NCBI GenBank assembly: GCA_009760855.2
Contig: WPIO01000012.1
Coordinates: 5,104,001-5,168,000, forward strand
Direction of reading: 5' to 3'
Source: Cristatella mucedo
Taxonomy: Eukaryota > Bryozoa > Phylactolaemata > Cristatellidae
DNA: 64,000 bases
In this document: positions 9,919 through 20,440 of the stretch, piece by piece
How positions within the stretch are numbered: the stretch's first letter is position 1
Layout: every line of letters begins with the position of its first letter
Made by a program: the position numbers and the translations under genes
The notes under the pieces: generated by a model
The model's input: the letters and a program-made list of their open reading frames with translations, nothing else
Told to the model about the DNA's origin: nothing
Database searches by the model: none

Positions 9919-11085
9919 ATAATGTATCTCCGTGTGTAACTCTACAAAGCCATAAAGATTATGTGGGTGTTACGGTGGAGAGTTTTGTATAGCTCACCCA
10001 CAGCCTAGGCGGCTTTCGGTACGCATTTGTTAGCCGACAGACTTCGTCTCACGAAATAAAGAGAAAGTGGGAAGCATAGCAGAGTCATGAGAGCAGTTGA
10101 GGTAGTGAGTAGCATGGAAGTACCAACTCAGGACCGCTGAAAAGGATGAGCCATAGTCGGTAGCAGGAGAGTAGATGTCGTTGCGTAAGAATTGTGGAAG
10201 CGAGTTCCACAGTCTATGACCTGCAGAGCTAAAGCTTCTTTCGCCAACGGTCTTTAAGCAGAGGAATGGAACGGGTAATGTATTATCTGTAAGTAGCTGA
10301 GGGCGCGAAGAGGCTGAAACTGGTGCCGCAGTTCAGCTATATATAAATGAGCCAGACCGTGGCAGGCCTTGTGGGTCAGCGTAAGAACTTTGCTCTTTAT
10401 CCGTTGCTCAACCGGCAGCCATCCTAGCTCTTTTAGCAAAGGAGACACGTGCTCAAACCTATGGGACTTGAAGACTAGCCTTGCAGCCATATTCATAGTC
10501 AGCTGCATTGGCCTCGTTCCTTTCTTTGGTAGCCCAGCCAAAAGAGAATTACAATAATCAAGCTGAGACAGAACTAAGGAGCTAGTTAAACTTTTTGCAA
10601 GTCACTGTGGAAGACAGCTGCTAATCTTGGATAGGGATCAGACATAATGGATAGCTGTAGAAACAGTCTTCTGAATAAAGCTTTTAGAATTTAGGTAGCT
10701 GTTGAAAAGACCTAAATTTGGAGCACTTGGTGATGGTCGGACAACAGCATCATCTATTGAAAGAGCCAAGCTTTTTAATGCAGCCACACGCTTAGGGTGT
10801 CCTATGAGCAGCTGTTCGGTTTTATCGTTATTTAGTTTCAAGAAGTTTTCCGACATCCAGGATCAAATTTCGCTAAGGCAAGCATTCAGTTTATCAGATG
10901 CAGCAGCAGATTCCGACGGTTTGAATGACAAATACAGCTGAGTATCATCAGCATAAAAGTGATATCCTATTCCACGGGCTTTAATCACCTCCCAGACTTT
11001 GATTATAAATGGAGAACAGCAAGAGACCGAGGACGGACCCTTGAGGGACTCCACAGGTGACCCGTATCGTGGCACACATGTGTAA
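9919..11085 (-). pseudogene. LINE-B reverse transcriptase 3' half, broken
   Basis: On the minus strand the order is: GVPQGSVLG-like motif (in another frame, near 11060), then FYADDTQLYLSFKPSESAAA with the catalytic YADD intact, FLKLNNDKTEQLLIGHPKRV, and the thumb-region words AARLVF, HVSPLLKELGWLPVEQRIKS. After the coding part come the LINE-B 3' UTR and terminal (ACATT)n-like tract near 9919. At least two frameshifts interrupt it. It is 5'-truncated at about 11085. The L2/CR1-like assignment rests on these motifs. Confidence 0.85.
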
Positions 11086-11749
11086 CGCTAGGTTGCAAGG
11101 GTGCTAGGCCTCGGCAGGGTCAAAATGAGTAAGACGGCAGCTGCATCTGCCACTCGACGAAAAACAACTAAATTGCTTTGATAAAAGACTTGTTCGCTGA
11201 ATTTCCTAAACTCTGGTGGAAATATGAGGCGCCAGCTGTGGAGATTTGGCTACATTTTTCTAGTAAGTCCTGCTAAAGCAGAATCACTGCAGGTTAATCT
11301 GGTTGGAGCAAAGTAACACAAGAGTTAGAGAGCCAGTTAGCAATAGCCACTAATTCTCTAGAGTTAGAGAAGGTACAGAGAAATATCTCGCGTGCACTTA
11401 AACCAAGTCTTTGTTATTTTCAAGAACTAAGAATTAATTCAAGAGAACGTGTGGTTTGTGCTCTTAATAGTAGTCTCACCACGATTCCCTGCAGACGCAC
11501 AAGTTCCGCGAATTCAAGTTTAAGTGTTTCCTCTAATTCCAGCGCTATGCCAATGCGACGTTAATCGTCGTCAGTGTTGCTGGCGAAAACCTGCTAAAGC
11601 ATCCTACTTTCAGTTACTTGCACTGAAAAAATTGAGCCTGCCTAAAAACGTATCCTACCGCCATGCTAGTATACATTCATTTAGGTTTATCCCGTCTAGG
11701 CTTCTCTAGCTTACAACTTGCAGGTCTGCCTGCCCGCGAAAAACAAAAC
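11086..11749. other. No feature recognised
   Basis: A mix of unique sequence; an exon-like CCCTGCAG acceptor near 11493 is not followed by a usable donor. Nothing is supported. Confidence 0.3.
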
Positions 11750-12008
11750 CTACAGCTACGGCATTTATTGGGTCCCTGTGATTCGTTCTTTATGTGATTA
11801 TGCGTGCTGACACTGTTGCATACTGCCACTAACCGCACTTTCATGCTTAACCTGTGCATGTCACCCTTAACCACGTTATTCTTGTTGTTAATTGAGCATT
11901 TTACCATTAAACCCTTTGATCGTGCTTCCTTCGCAGCAAATGTAAAGCGCCTAGAAAGAGATAGAGTTCTCTGAGGGCGCTGTATCAAGTGTGTTATTGT
12001 TATTATAA
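11750..12008 (+). mobile_element. LINE-A 3' tail
   Basis: Contains TTATTGGGTCCCTGTGATTC, GCGTGCTGACACTG and the hairpin AAGCGCCTAGAAAGAGATAG ... GAGGGCGCTG, ending in ATT-like repeats. Confidence 0.85.
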
Positions 12009-12300
12009 GCAGTTGGTGCAAAACTCTGCAGCAAGGCTTGTCTTTGGTGAATGTCGAAACTGCAACTAATTCACTTCTCACCGACATGCGCCGAATCTCC
12101 ATCATGCAGCTCATTGACTTCAAGATTCGGCCCCAAATATTTCGGTCCTTCGTTCTCTTTCTTTCGCCCTATCTGTCCGAAATAATTCCTCATGACGCTT
12201 CGCAGTCTGCCCCCTGCACTTCTGACTCGAAACGCTTAGTTGCCGGAGGGAGTTGTTCTTTACGCGTACGTGTTTGCTACACAACCTTTATACATCGTGA
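12009..12300 (+). mobile_element. LINE-A reverse transcriptase C-terminal fragment
   Basis: GCAGTTGGTGCAAAACTCTG and related words match the region after the reverse transcriptase core. The reading frame is broken, and the piece fades into unassignable sequence. Confidence 0.6.
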
Positions 12301-12532
12301 CTAAGGACAAGATTGGCATGGTGTTTATAGCACCCGAGTGAACTTTTTTCCACGTGCATTGAGTGCCAACCTATTCGCTATTCATTGCTTGCTACTAAAT
12401 GGATCCTGTTAAGAAGCTACCCTGAGCATCTTCTTGTGTGATTTTGCATGCTTGTCCAAGCATGCTATTGGGTTCTTTTGCATGGTTGCCTAAGTATGAT
12501 ACCAAAAGGCTAAAAATGCACCTGTTTCTCAC

Positions 12533-12690
12533 AGCATTTGCTCCGTCGTGTGAATTGCCTTTTGTGTGCTAATGTGCTCTTATACTATTATCATTAACTA
12601 AATGACATTCTTCTTATTTAGCATATTAAAAGTTCCTACAAAGAGGCTTAGCTATCTTAACATGGCTAAAAATGTATTATTATTATTATT
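12533..12690 (+). mobile_element. Diverged LINE tail, LINE-A relative
   Basis: CAGCATTTGCTCCGTCGTGT leads to AAAGTTCCTACAAAGAGGCT and an (ATT)n tract. It resembles the tails at 20040-20440 more than typical LINE-A and may be an older subfamily. Confidence 0.5.
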
Positions 12691-12889
12691 TCCCAAATCT
12701 CACCTCTCTGTGTCTTCTCGTGTGCTAAGAATAATAATAATACTAGACCCTTTGCATAGCACCCTGAGAAAACCAAATATCATGAAAAGATAAATAGGAA
12801 ATGGTAAAAGTCTGCCCACAATTTACTTGCATTCAATGGCACTGGCGTCACCAGTCCATCTCCAACCCGTATCTGTAACGATTTAATTC

Positions 12890-13130
12890 AGGCAATGATT
12901 ATAATACATTTGTATGGCGCTCTCAGAGCACTTAATCTTTTCCAATCCCTTTAAAGGAAGCAGGATCACATGGTTGGTGGCAACATGCACAATGACAACA
13001 TGCATAATGTGGTTAGTGGTAGCATGTGCAGTTTCGACATGCAAATAAGGTTAGTAAAAACACGCACAGTGTCGGCATGCTTAAGCACACAAAAGACAAG
13101 TCACAAAGAAGGGGAACTACAACTGTCCAT
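12890..13130 (-). mobile_element. LINE-A 3' tail
   Basis: Minus-strand copy with ATACATTTGTATGGCGCTCT, GGTTAGTGGTAGCATG and CACGCACAGTGTCGGCATGC in plus-strand reading, the reverse complement of the LINE-A tail. No coding part. Confidence 0.75.
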
Positions 13131-13477
13131 TAGTTGGCCAGGTTTATTTTACTTGCTAGGATTCTAAACTTAGGCATTATCATAGCCTGCGTTCCCGTCC
13201 CCAGATTTACTTAATTACTTGTCACTTGTCTTTTTGTCATCTTGGCCACTCCTTACTTCCCTACATGGAAACGGCAACTTTGGAATTACCTCTGGTATGA
13301 CGTTTGTCACATTTGTTCCAGTGACCGTAACCTTAAAACTCCACCGCAATTTGAAGGTTTCAGTGGAAACTGTACAATGATTCATATGATCCTTTTCTTC
13401 ACATGTAAAGCATGTCGAGATTTGGCTCCCCTAGGGCCATATACAAAGCCATTATTATTATAACACGGACCTGCTTA
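13131..13477. other. No feature recognised
   Basis: Unique sequence without a supported exon or repeat. Confidence 0.25.
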
Positions 13478-13765
13478 TAATGTAATATAATGTATCTCCG
13501 TCTGTAACCCCACAAAGTCATAAAGACCATGTGGGTGTTACGCAAGAGAGTTTTGTATAGCGCACTCACAGCCTAAGCGGCTTTCGGTACGCATTCGGTA
13601 GCCAACAGACTTCGTCTCACGAAACAAAGAGAAAGTGGGAAGCATAGCAGAGTCAGGAGAGCAGTTGAGGTAGTGAGTAGCATGGAAGTAGCAGCTCAGG
13701 ACCGCTTAAAACAATGAGCCATAGTCGGCAGTAGTTGAGTAGTTGTCGATGCCTAAGCTTACTGA
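13478..13765 (-). mobile_element. LINE-B 3' end
   Basis: Matches the copies at 6319 and 9919. The hairpin arms GTAACCCCACA and TGTGGGTGTTAC flank AAGTCATAAAGACCA, and (AATGT)n lies at the end. No ORF. Confidence 0.9.
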
Positions 13766-14452
13766 GCCGTCAGCTCAGTTCATTAGGTACCCAGACGTCA
13801 ACAGTCGGCTGAAGTGGCAGCCTATTTTGTAAGCATGCCCAGCAATTTTAGCAGTACAGTAAAACTGCCTAAGCCGAGGTTACAGACGTTGCTGAGCTCT
13901 TTTTAGGTAAGAATGAGCAGCTTTTACAATGCTGGATCCCAGCTCCTTTTATACTCGCGACTCTAGCAAAAACAAAGGTAGGTTTAGTCTCCGACCAACG
14001 ACGCCGTGCTCGCAGCCTCCTGCTACTCACAGGCCACTCACGTTTAAATGCAGCTCGGTGGATTTGCAATGCATGCACACAAAGATTAAACTAAAAAACC
14101 CAATCTAAGGTAACAGCTCCAATAAGATTAAAGATAAACATTGACAAAATTAAGCTTTCAGTAGCACATTATTTCTTGAGGAGTTCACTCCTTATGACAA
14201 TACCTGCCAAACTGACGAAGGGTAACCAGTCTCACATGATAATGCGGCATGTAAAAAACCAATTCAGTCAGGACTCATTTAATGAGTAAAACAACAGTCA
14301 AGTGCAACCCAGCCGATGGGTTGAGTAGCAAGAAGCACACTAGATTGCAAGCACGGCAGCCTCGACACTGGCATCTAGCTCTCCTTAGGACACGACTGCT
14401 CTATGTTTTCGTTGGGCCGAAAAACTAAGTAGCCACAAGCAGCCATGTCATT
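13766..14452. other. Downstream flank of MED28
   Basis: No repeat was recognised. Read on the minus strand this is the 3' UTR side of MED28; a variant poly(A) signal ATTAAA lies at 14278-14283, about 170 bases after the stop. The 3' end itself is not visible. Confidence 0.35.
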
Positions 14453-15283
14453 TCAGCGAGGCCCGAATGAGCCTTGCCCGCCGTAAGCAGCCCCTTGAGG
14501 CCCCATGGGTCCGACTGCCCCCATGTTGGAGTAAGGCGGTGGCTGCTGCACCGACTGCATGCCCTGCTGCTGCTGCATGCTTGACCACTGGGCATGCTGA
14601 GATGCCTGAGATTGCTGTGGCTGCTGCATGGCCCACTGAATGGGTGCCGCCTGCTGCTGTTGCTGCTGAGGCTGCTGCTGCTGAAAGAGCTGCTGCTGGT
14701 AGTGCATCTGAAACTGCTGCTGCTGTAGCTGATGCTGCTGAGACATATGCTGCTGCTGCTGAGACGCTTGCTGCTGAGTTAGCTGTTGCTGCTGCTGCTG
14801 AACAGCCTGCTGCTGCATCATCTGCTGAGACTGTGGTAGCTGAAGTTGTGGCTGCGCACCAGCCTGCTGCTGCTGCTGTGGCTGCTGAGCAGCTTGCGGC
14901 TGCTGTGATCCAGGCTGCTGCAGTAGCGGAGTGGCAGCAGCACTGATGGGTGAGCGCAGCTGCAATTTCCAGGCCTGCACCTTATCGTGATGCCGCAAAA
15001 TTAGCTGGTCCTTCTTGAGGATCTCTTGCCTGAGGTCTGCGCACTCGTCCTTCAGCACCTGCTCAGGCCGTGCCCGCGTCAGCAGCAGTCGCTTCTGCAG
15101 AAAGACCCGCTCGACGGCCTTTCCTGCCTCGAGGAACTCACTAACAAGGTGGCCAGCATCGGCCTTGATCTCGTCCATGCCTGCCCGTGTATCATCCATG
15201 GGCTGCAAGTACTGGAAGACACTCTCAAATGCCTGCTCAAACTCGTCGATAGGATTGCTGGTGGCCGAAACATCTCTAGACAT
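14453..15283 (-). CDS. MED28: Mediator complex subunit 28 with Gln-rich tail
   Basis: MED28 is a subunit of the nuclear Mediator complex, which links transcription factors to RNA polymerase II. The 276-residue ORF has the MED28 core at about residues 11-108. It opens with IDEFEQAFESVF, then VFLQKRLLL, RPEQVLKDECADLRQEI and KKDQLILRHHDKVQAWKLQL, matching in order the family's conserved DE(L/F)E, FLQKR(L), KPEQ(V) and RKD..V.KH..K...W pattern. The core is two predicted helical coiled-coil stretches. Residues from about 119 on are a Gln-rich tail ending in a Gly/Pro/Met-rich segment; human MED28 is about 178 residues and lacks such a long tail. The whole ORF is in one exon. The start ATG is 7 bases after a likely acceptor at 15291, so a 5' UTR intron is probable. 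CAG repeats encode the tail, so its length may vary between individuals. Confidence 0.85.
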   Translation of the reverse strand: MSRDVSATSNPIDEFEQAFESVFQYLQPMDDTRAGMDEIKADAGHLVSEFLEAGKAVERVFLQKRLLLTRARPEQVLKDECADLRQEILKKDQLILRHHDKVQAWKLQLRSPISAAATPLLQQPGSQQPQAAQQPQQQQQAGAQPQLQLPQSQQMMQQQAVQQQQQQLTQQQASQQQQHMSQQHQLQQQQFQMHYQQQLFQQQQPQQQQQQAAPIQWAMQQPQQSQASQHAQWSSMQQQQGMQSVQQPPPYSNMGAVGPMGPQGAAYGGQGSFGPR

Positions 15284-15299
15284 GGTGCACCTGCAGGTA

Positions 15300-16295
15300 A
15301 TAGCAATAATAATACATTTCTATAGCTCCCTTGGATAACTTAATCTCTTTCTAGGCACTTTATATATGCTGCACGGGAAGCATGACTGAATGGCTAGTGG
15401 TAGCATGCTCAATGATACAAGCATAACATGGTTAGAGGTGAGAAGCACAGGGTCAGCATGCAAACATGGTTAGTGGCAGCATGCACGGTGTCGTAGCACG
15501 CATAAGAACACAAAGAAAAAATTACATGGATCCACTCAATGCTGTGATAAATAAATGCGTTTTAGCATTTTTTTCAATGAAGTCAAATGTCGTGACACCA
15601 CTCGGAAGTGAGCTCCAGGCTTTAAGATCATAGGAACTAAAGGCAAGGTCTCCGAATGATTTGAGGTACGTACGAGGTGCAGCTAAACGATTAGATTCAG
15701 AAATGGGGTGGTACGATGCCTGTGGGGAATAGATCCGATAGGAAGGGTGAAGCCAAAGAATGAAGGGACCTAAATGTGACAGAACCTTGAAGACGAAGAT
15801 GAAGTCTGCTAGAGCTGAGAGCCAGTGTAGGTCAGCTAGAAATGGTGTTATGTGGCAACTTCAACGCTTACGACAGATATGCCTAGGTGCAGAATTTTGC
15901 AACAGCACAGGCCGGTAGACCAGCAAGCAGTGGGTTACGGAAGTCAAGGCAGGATGTCACAAATGCATGGACCAGTTTAGATGTGGTATCCCTATCTAAA
16001 CAAGCCCAGATGTTAGCAAGGTTATGTAACTGAAAGTAGGCAGACTTGACAGCTGATGTGGTTGTCCAACAGAAAGGTCACTGGAACGTGACACCAGATT
16101 TCGTACAGATTCAACAAGAGATATGCTGGCAGAGCCGATTTTGAGTGCTAGGTTTTCTAATTTCTGAATCAACTTGGTTTGCCCATAACTAGTAGGTTGG
16201 TTTTATCATCATTCGATTTAAGAAAAGTTGCTGCCATTCATTTTGCGGATGTCGTCAACACATACAATGAGGGAGTTAAGAGAATTCGAGGTAAA
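15300..16295 (-). mobile_element. LINE-A 3' portion in MED28 intron
   Basis: In MED28 sense orientation: a degraded reverse transcriptase C-terminal region, then the 3' UTR with the hairpin and an (ATT)n tract. The tract ends within a few bases of the acceptor at 15291. The coding remains are broken by stops. Confidence 0.8.
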
Positions 16296-16916
16296 AACCA
16301 TGCGCGCACTGCTGCCACTGTGACCACCGTGACACTATTTGTCATGAGGTAGCCACGTATTTTCAATAAGTTCGCGTGTCCCGCAAACTGCCTACTACTT
16401 CTATTTATGCTGTTACGTTACAACTATTTCGGCTGCAACAGTGCGTGTGCTCTCTGATGCTTTTGATCATTTAAAATAACGGTACACTCGGATAATACCA
16501 CCCTAATAGAAGGATTCCCAAAGAACGCTCCATCATGCAACCATCCACTCCACAAGGCGAAATTGCAAGCAGGAAGGTGGCTGCTTTAAGAGCATTAACT
16601 TCATGTGACTAACGATCCATAGCATCGTATGAGGTACACTTATAATTTACTTTAACACGCATCTAATGTTCGATTCTTTACTGAATGCTAAAATATATCT
16701 ATGGCTGCTTCACTGATAAGCGATGAGAGATTACAAACGTAGTCACTCCCAAGATATGCGTTTGTGGACAGCGCCCCCCCCCCCCAGGGGATCGGCGATG
16801 CTTAGCATGCAATGCTAAAGGCCAGCCACAGTAAAACATGAAAGCCCTTGCAAGCCCTCTACGCACCAAACACATAACGCTAGCGACAGCACCGCACTAA
16901 CACAACACTCGCTTAC
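16296..16916. other. Remainder of MED28 intron
   Basis: Unique sequence including a run of about 11 C near 16776. No further feature was identified. Confidence 0.35.
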
Positions 16917-17160
16917 CTTGGACCAACCAGCAACTTCTTCGGGAAAAACAACCAAACGAAGACCGCAACGATGGATCACCCGAGCCACAAAACTATAATT
17001 CTATGTCAGAGAAATTCTATCACGCCTCGTACGATTCTCGAAGACTCACGATGAAGGAGCGAGCGGATAAGTAAGGCAATCGAGCTACGAGCACGAGTAC
17101 TGAAAACGCGGCACAGTGAACACAGCGATTCCGGTAATGTTGGTGGCGCGGCAATTTAAG
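16917..17160 (-). promoter_or_regulatory. Possible MED28 5' UTR exon and promoter
   Basis: The segment ends at the strong minus donor CAAG|GTAAGC. It is richer in CG dinucleotides than the intron. The transcription start is not defined; no clear TATA box is seen. The SPIN-like MITE begins 35 bases further upstream of this range. Confidence 0.35.
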
Positions 17161-17186
17161 CAAACCAAGAACGCTCGTCGTGTCTC

Positions 17187-17194
17187 GCCTAGAG
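17187..17194. repeat. Target-site duplication, left copy (GCCTAGAG)
   Basis: The 8-base word GCCTAGAG is repeated exactly at 17386-17393, on either side of the hAT-like MITE. Eight bases is the duplication length made by hAT transposases. Confidence 0.95.
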
Positions 17195-17385
17195 CAGTGG
17201 TTCTCAACCTTCCTAATGCCGCGACCCTTTGATACAGTTCCTCGTGTTGTGGAGACCCCTAATCATAAAATTATTGTGTGCAACATGTGGAAATGAGTGT
17301 TTTCCGATGGTCTTACGCGACTCCAGTGAATGAGTCATACGATTCCCTTCCAGAGGGGTCGCAACCCACAGATTGAGAACCACTG
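17195..17385 (+). mobile_element. SPIN-like hAT MITE, 191 bp
   Basis: The ends are CAGTGGTTCTCAACC and (reverse complement of the 3' end) CAGTGGTTCTCAATC, with a perfect 8-bp target duplication. The interior has CCGCGACCCTTTGATACAG, TTCCTCGTGTTGTGG, CATAAAATTATTG, CCGATGGTCTTA and GGGGTCGCAACCCACAG. From memory these words resemble SPIN (Space Invaders), a hAT family spread horizontally among vertebrates and some invertebrates; alignment would have to confirm it. There is no transposase. It lies just upstream of the proposed MED28 promoter. Confidence 0.85.
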
Positions 17386-17393
17386 GCCTAGAG
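17386..17393. repeat. Target-site duplication, right copy (GCCTAGAG)
   Basis: Exact repeat of 17187-17194, immediately after the 3' terminal inverted repeat. Confidence 0.95.
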
Positions 17394-19969
17394 TATGTGC
17401 CTTTTAGCAGTAAAGTTACCGTAATTATGTTGATATGTCAGCTGGATCAGCTAGTGTTATAAAAGAGGAATTTTTAAAAGTGGTTTCCCTGCTAATTGCA
17501 CTTTACGACTGAACTTCTTTCCGCCGCTCATCGGTTACCCGCGTGTTGCAATAGCATCGGTCGCAGGCCTGAGAACGCCAAAGAGCAGCTTGTTGTAATA
17601 ACTGTAATAAATTCCAGCGACCGCATCATCTCGACGGTACAGCTTAAGCGCGGGTATAAAACTGGAGGGAAGATTAAAGCGCCGAGCCGAATCTAACGTG
17701 GGTTCCCTAAAATCAACTTACAGAAAAAAGCGTACGTACACTTGCACTGTGGCTATTCAAACCGCTGCAGTAATCACTGCCTTTGATTTTCGAATTCAGA
17801 CAGTCGGATGGTCAAAAACAGTTGTCCAAGCTGAGTTAGGATAATTCTTAATTCTTAAAGATCTTAACGGTAGCTAGTGATTTGGCTCAAACTTGGATGC
17901 AGTTTTTGCTTAAATGCCACGAACGCTCGCGACGCACTGGTTTGATAGGATTGTGCCAATTACTTATGCAGCTGATTTTTTGAGCCATCAATCAAAATTG
18001 GCATCTTGACTACTTATTCATTTCAGGCAACTGCACACTATATGAGCATCCATGGGACTGCCAGGATGTCTAATGTCGGTCAGCATGACCCCTTGCAATT
18101 GGCCAACGAAAGTTTTGAAAGCCGATTGAGCTTTAAAGTGAGATCTTCAGACTCAAAAGACAGCAAGTTGATATGCATGAAAACAGCATCTGTGAAATGG
18201 TATTGCGACAGGAAGAGGCCAGAGAGGAACATATTCTGAGGCGGCATGACGGCGTCAGATAACGCAAGGCAGCTCTCGCTAAGGCACTCCAAGCGGGAAG
18301 CCAAAAAATATTTGACTATAGAATGTGGCTTTCTCAACCAGTTGTTCATCAAGCCAAATAAAAAATTTTAAAAGTTCACATTAAGATGTTATTCGATGTA
18401 AAGATGTGGGGATCGGGCCGGTCAATGTGGTGCATGAGACAGAATTTCGCGGCCGCACACTTGTGAGAAGTTGGGAGGCTCAGCATAAAATCCTATAACT
18501 GCTCCTACAATTCACAGCCGATTTTTGTTTTAGACAACCCCTTTTCAAGTCTGGCACAGCCAGTGGTTTTTTCGTCGACAACTTCGAGTAGCTTTGCAGA
18601 CTCTCATCGGTTTTAAACATCGAAAACAATGCGTACCCAGGCTTGGTTCGGTTGGCTGGGACCGGACGGCTGTAATGCGGGTAAGGGTCACCGGCTAGGC
18701 CGGGTCGGACCTACGGCATGGCCGCATGTGCGGTGACGAGAGGTCACCGGGGATCTTGGGTAGAAGTTGGCTGGGTAAGTCGTGGCGTTGGAGGCTCCCG
18801 GTCTCGCCGAGTTATGCACCTGAATTCGTGCAGGCGTGCTCCGGCGATTCTGCCACGCACGCAAGGCAACGAGTGCCCAAGGCCCGAGCGGAGCTGGATA
18901 GCACGCTCGTTGCTGTGATTTGTATATTCCGCGTTCCCCCTGTATCCTGTTCGTGACCCCCCCCCCCCGTGTGTGGGTGTCTTTCGGCGGAGGCTCTCGA
19001 CTGTGGTGGACGTCGACTCCGACTAGCCAAGCAGTTACTCAGCTAGCTGGATCTTTTACGGCGTACGCTCGTACTGTTGAAACGGAGTCTGTACAACGGC
19101 TGGACTGTGGAAGCCGACTGACCAACCAACACTTTTGTTCGCGTTTGCTTCGTCGTCTTGCGCCCCTATAGTGTCCTTTGTATAGGACCCTCCCTGTAGA
19201 CCTGTTTAGTCTCCCTGTTGCTGTTGGCGCATGCGATATTATAAAAAGGTCTAACCTGACGGCCGCTCGTCTTACCCTAGCTCAGCTGCATGGTGAGCGG
19301 CAGCGTGGCCGGAGTATGGCGGGGCTTGGCGGCAACTAGCGTCTGACCCCTGGAACTCGGCTACAAATGCGCTACCACCATACTCCACTTCTCACCGATC
19401 CGCATAGGCTCCCCAGCAAGCTTATAGACATAAGCAGCTTGTAGACATAAGGTTCCGTCATTCGCCACCAGGCCTCTTTATTCTCTTGCTTTGACTTAAC
19501 TCTCTGAAATGCTTTCTAATCAGGCTTCCCGATATACCACCCGTCACCCTGAATTCGGTCTCCGGTTAGTACCTTCAGCTTCAGAACTGAATTTCTAGCC
19601 TTTGACACAGCCCAGGTACCGGTGCTAGTCTTAGCAGATGAGTAGCAAGGCAAGGTGACCGATCTCTGATGGAGCTGGCGCCTTGATGCGTGCGTGACAT
19701 GCACAGTCTCGGGTGCTGCAGTGACCCACGAAGCGGTATCTCGATGGTAGCAGAGCAAGGCGCTGCCATTGACTCCAATTTGCATAACATCCAACAAACT
19801 ACCATTCATTAGTTCAACGTCAAAGGTGCATCTGGCTAACTGGCACTTAAATTGGGGTTTTCATTCAGTCTAAACATATAAAAGGACATATTCTGGTCCT
19901 AATCATTATAGTTCAGGAACAGGTGTAAATATTGAACATTTTCATTATCTGACCACTTTGGCACTCACT
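17394..19969. other. No supported gene
   Basis: A stretch at about 18028-18137 has an acceptor (ATTTCAG) and a donor (AAA|GTGAGA) with an open frame between, but its antisense is also open and no family is recognised. 18640-19360 is CpG-richer and contains a C run near 18957-18968 and a short inverted pair (GGAGTATGG at about 19311, CCATACTCC at about 19378). Nothing further is supported. Confidence 0.3.
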
Positions 19970-20440
19970 CGCTTCACTACCCTTAGACATCATGTCATCT
20001 CCTGATCTTATCAAATTTTAAGAAGAAGCTAAAATCGCATCTATTTATCACAAAACTTTGTGGGTCCGTCTTCTTCTCCTTTTAAGTGCTTATGCGTGCT
20101 GACACTGGGCATATTACCTATAATCATGTTATACTTGTTGACATTGAGCATGCTACAACTAACAATTCAATCATGCTTCCTTTACAACATATGTCAAGTA
20201 CCTGGAAAGAGGTTAAGTTATCTGATGACGCTATACAAATATATTATTATTATCATTATTATTAAATCTTTACCTGTTGATCTTAGGCTTTGCTCCGTAG
20301 TCATGAAATGTCCTTTACGTGCTTATGAGCGCTGCAGTTGTGCATGTTATAATTAATAGATGGATGTGCTTCTGTTCCAGCATTTTTAAAGTTCGTGGAA
20401 GAGATTTAGTTATAAGTGGCGGATAATAGGTCTTTTAGCT
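19970..20440 (+). mobile_element. Two diverged LINE tails in tandem, LINE-A relatives
   Basis: The first ends in CTGGAAAGAGGTTAAGTTAT then (ATT)n near 20262. The second (20275-20440) begins GCTTTGCTCCGTAGTCATGA and ends in GGAAGAGATTTAG. They lack the typical GAGGGCGC hairpin, so they are older or belong to a sister family. Confidence 0.55.

Larger units (their letters stand above)
15291..16916 (-). other. Likely 5' UTR intron of MED28
   Basis: On the minus strand a donor CAAG|GTAAGC at 16917/16916 and an acceptor TTACCTGCAG ending at 15291 fit a 1,626-base intron placing GTGCACC directly before the MED28 ATG. About 1 kb of it is LINE-A. No transcript evidence is available. Confidence 0.5.

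Noticed and set aside
14467-14946. Ala-rich plus-strand open frame
   Set aside because: It is the antisense of the CAG repeats encoding the MED28 Gln-rich tail.
18028-18137. Exon-like segment with ATTTCAG acceptor and GTGAGA donor
   Set aside because: No partner exon and an equally long antisense frame; left as unassigned.
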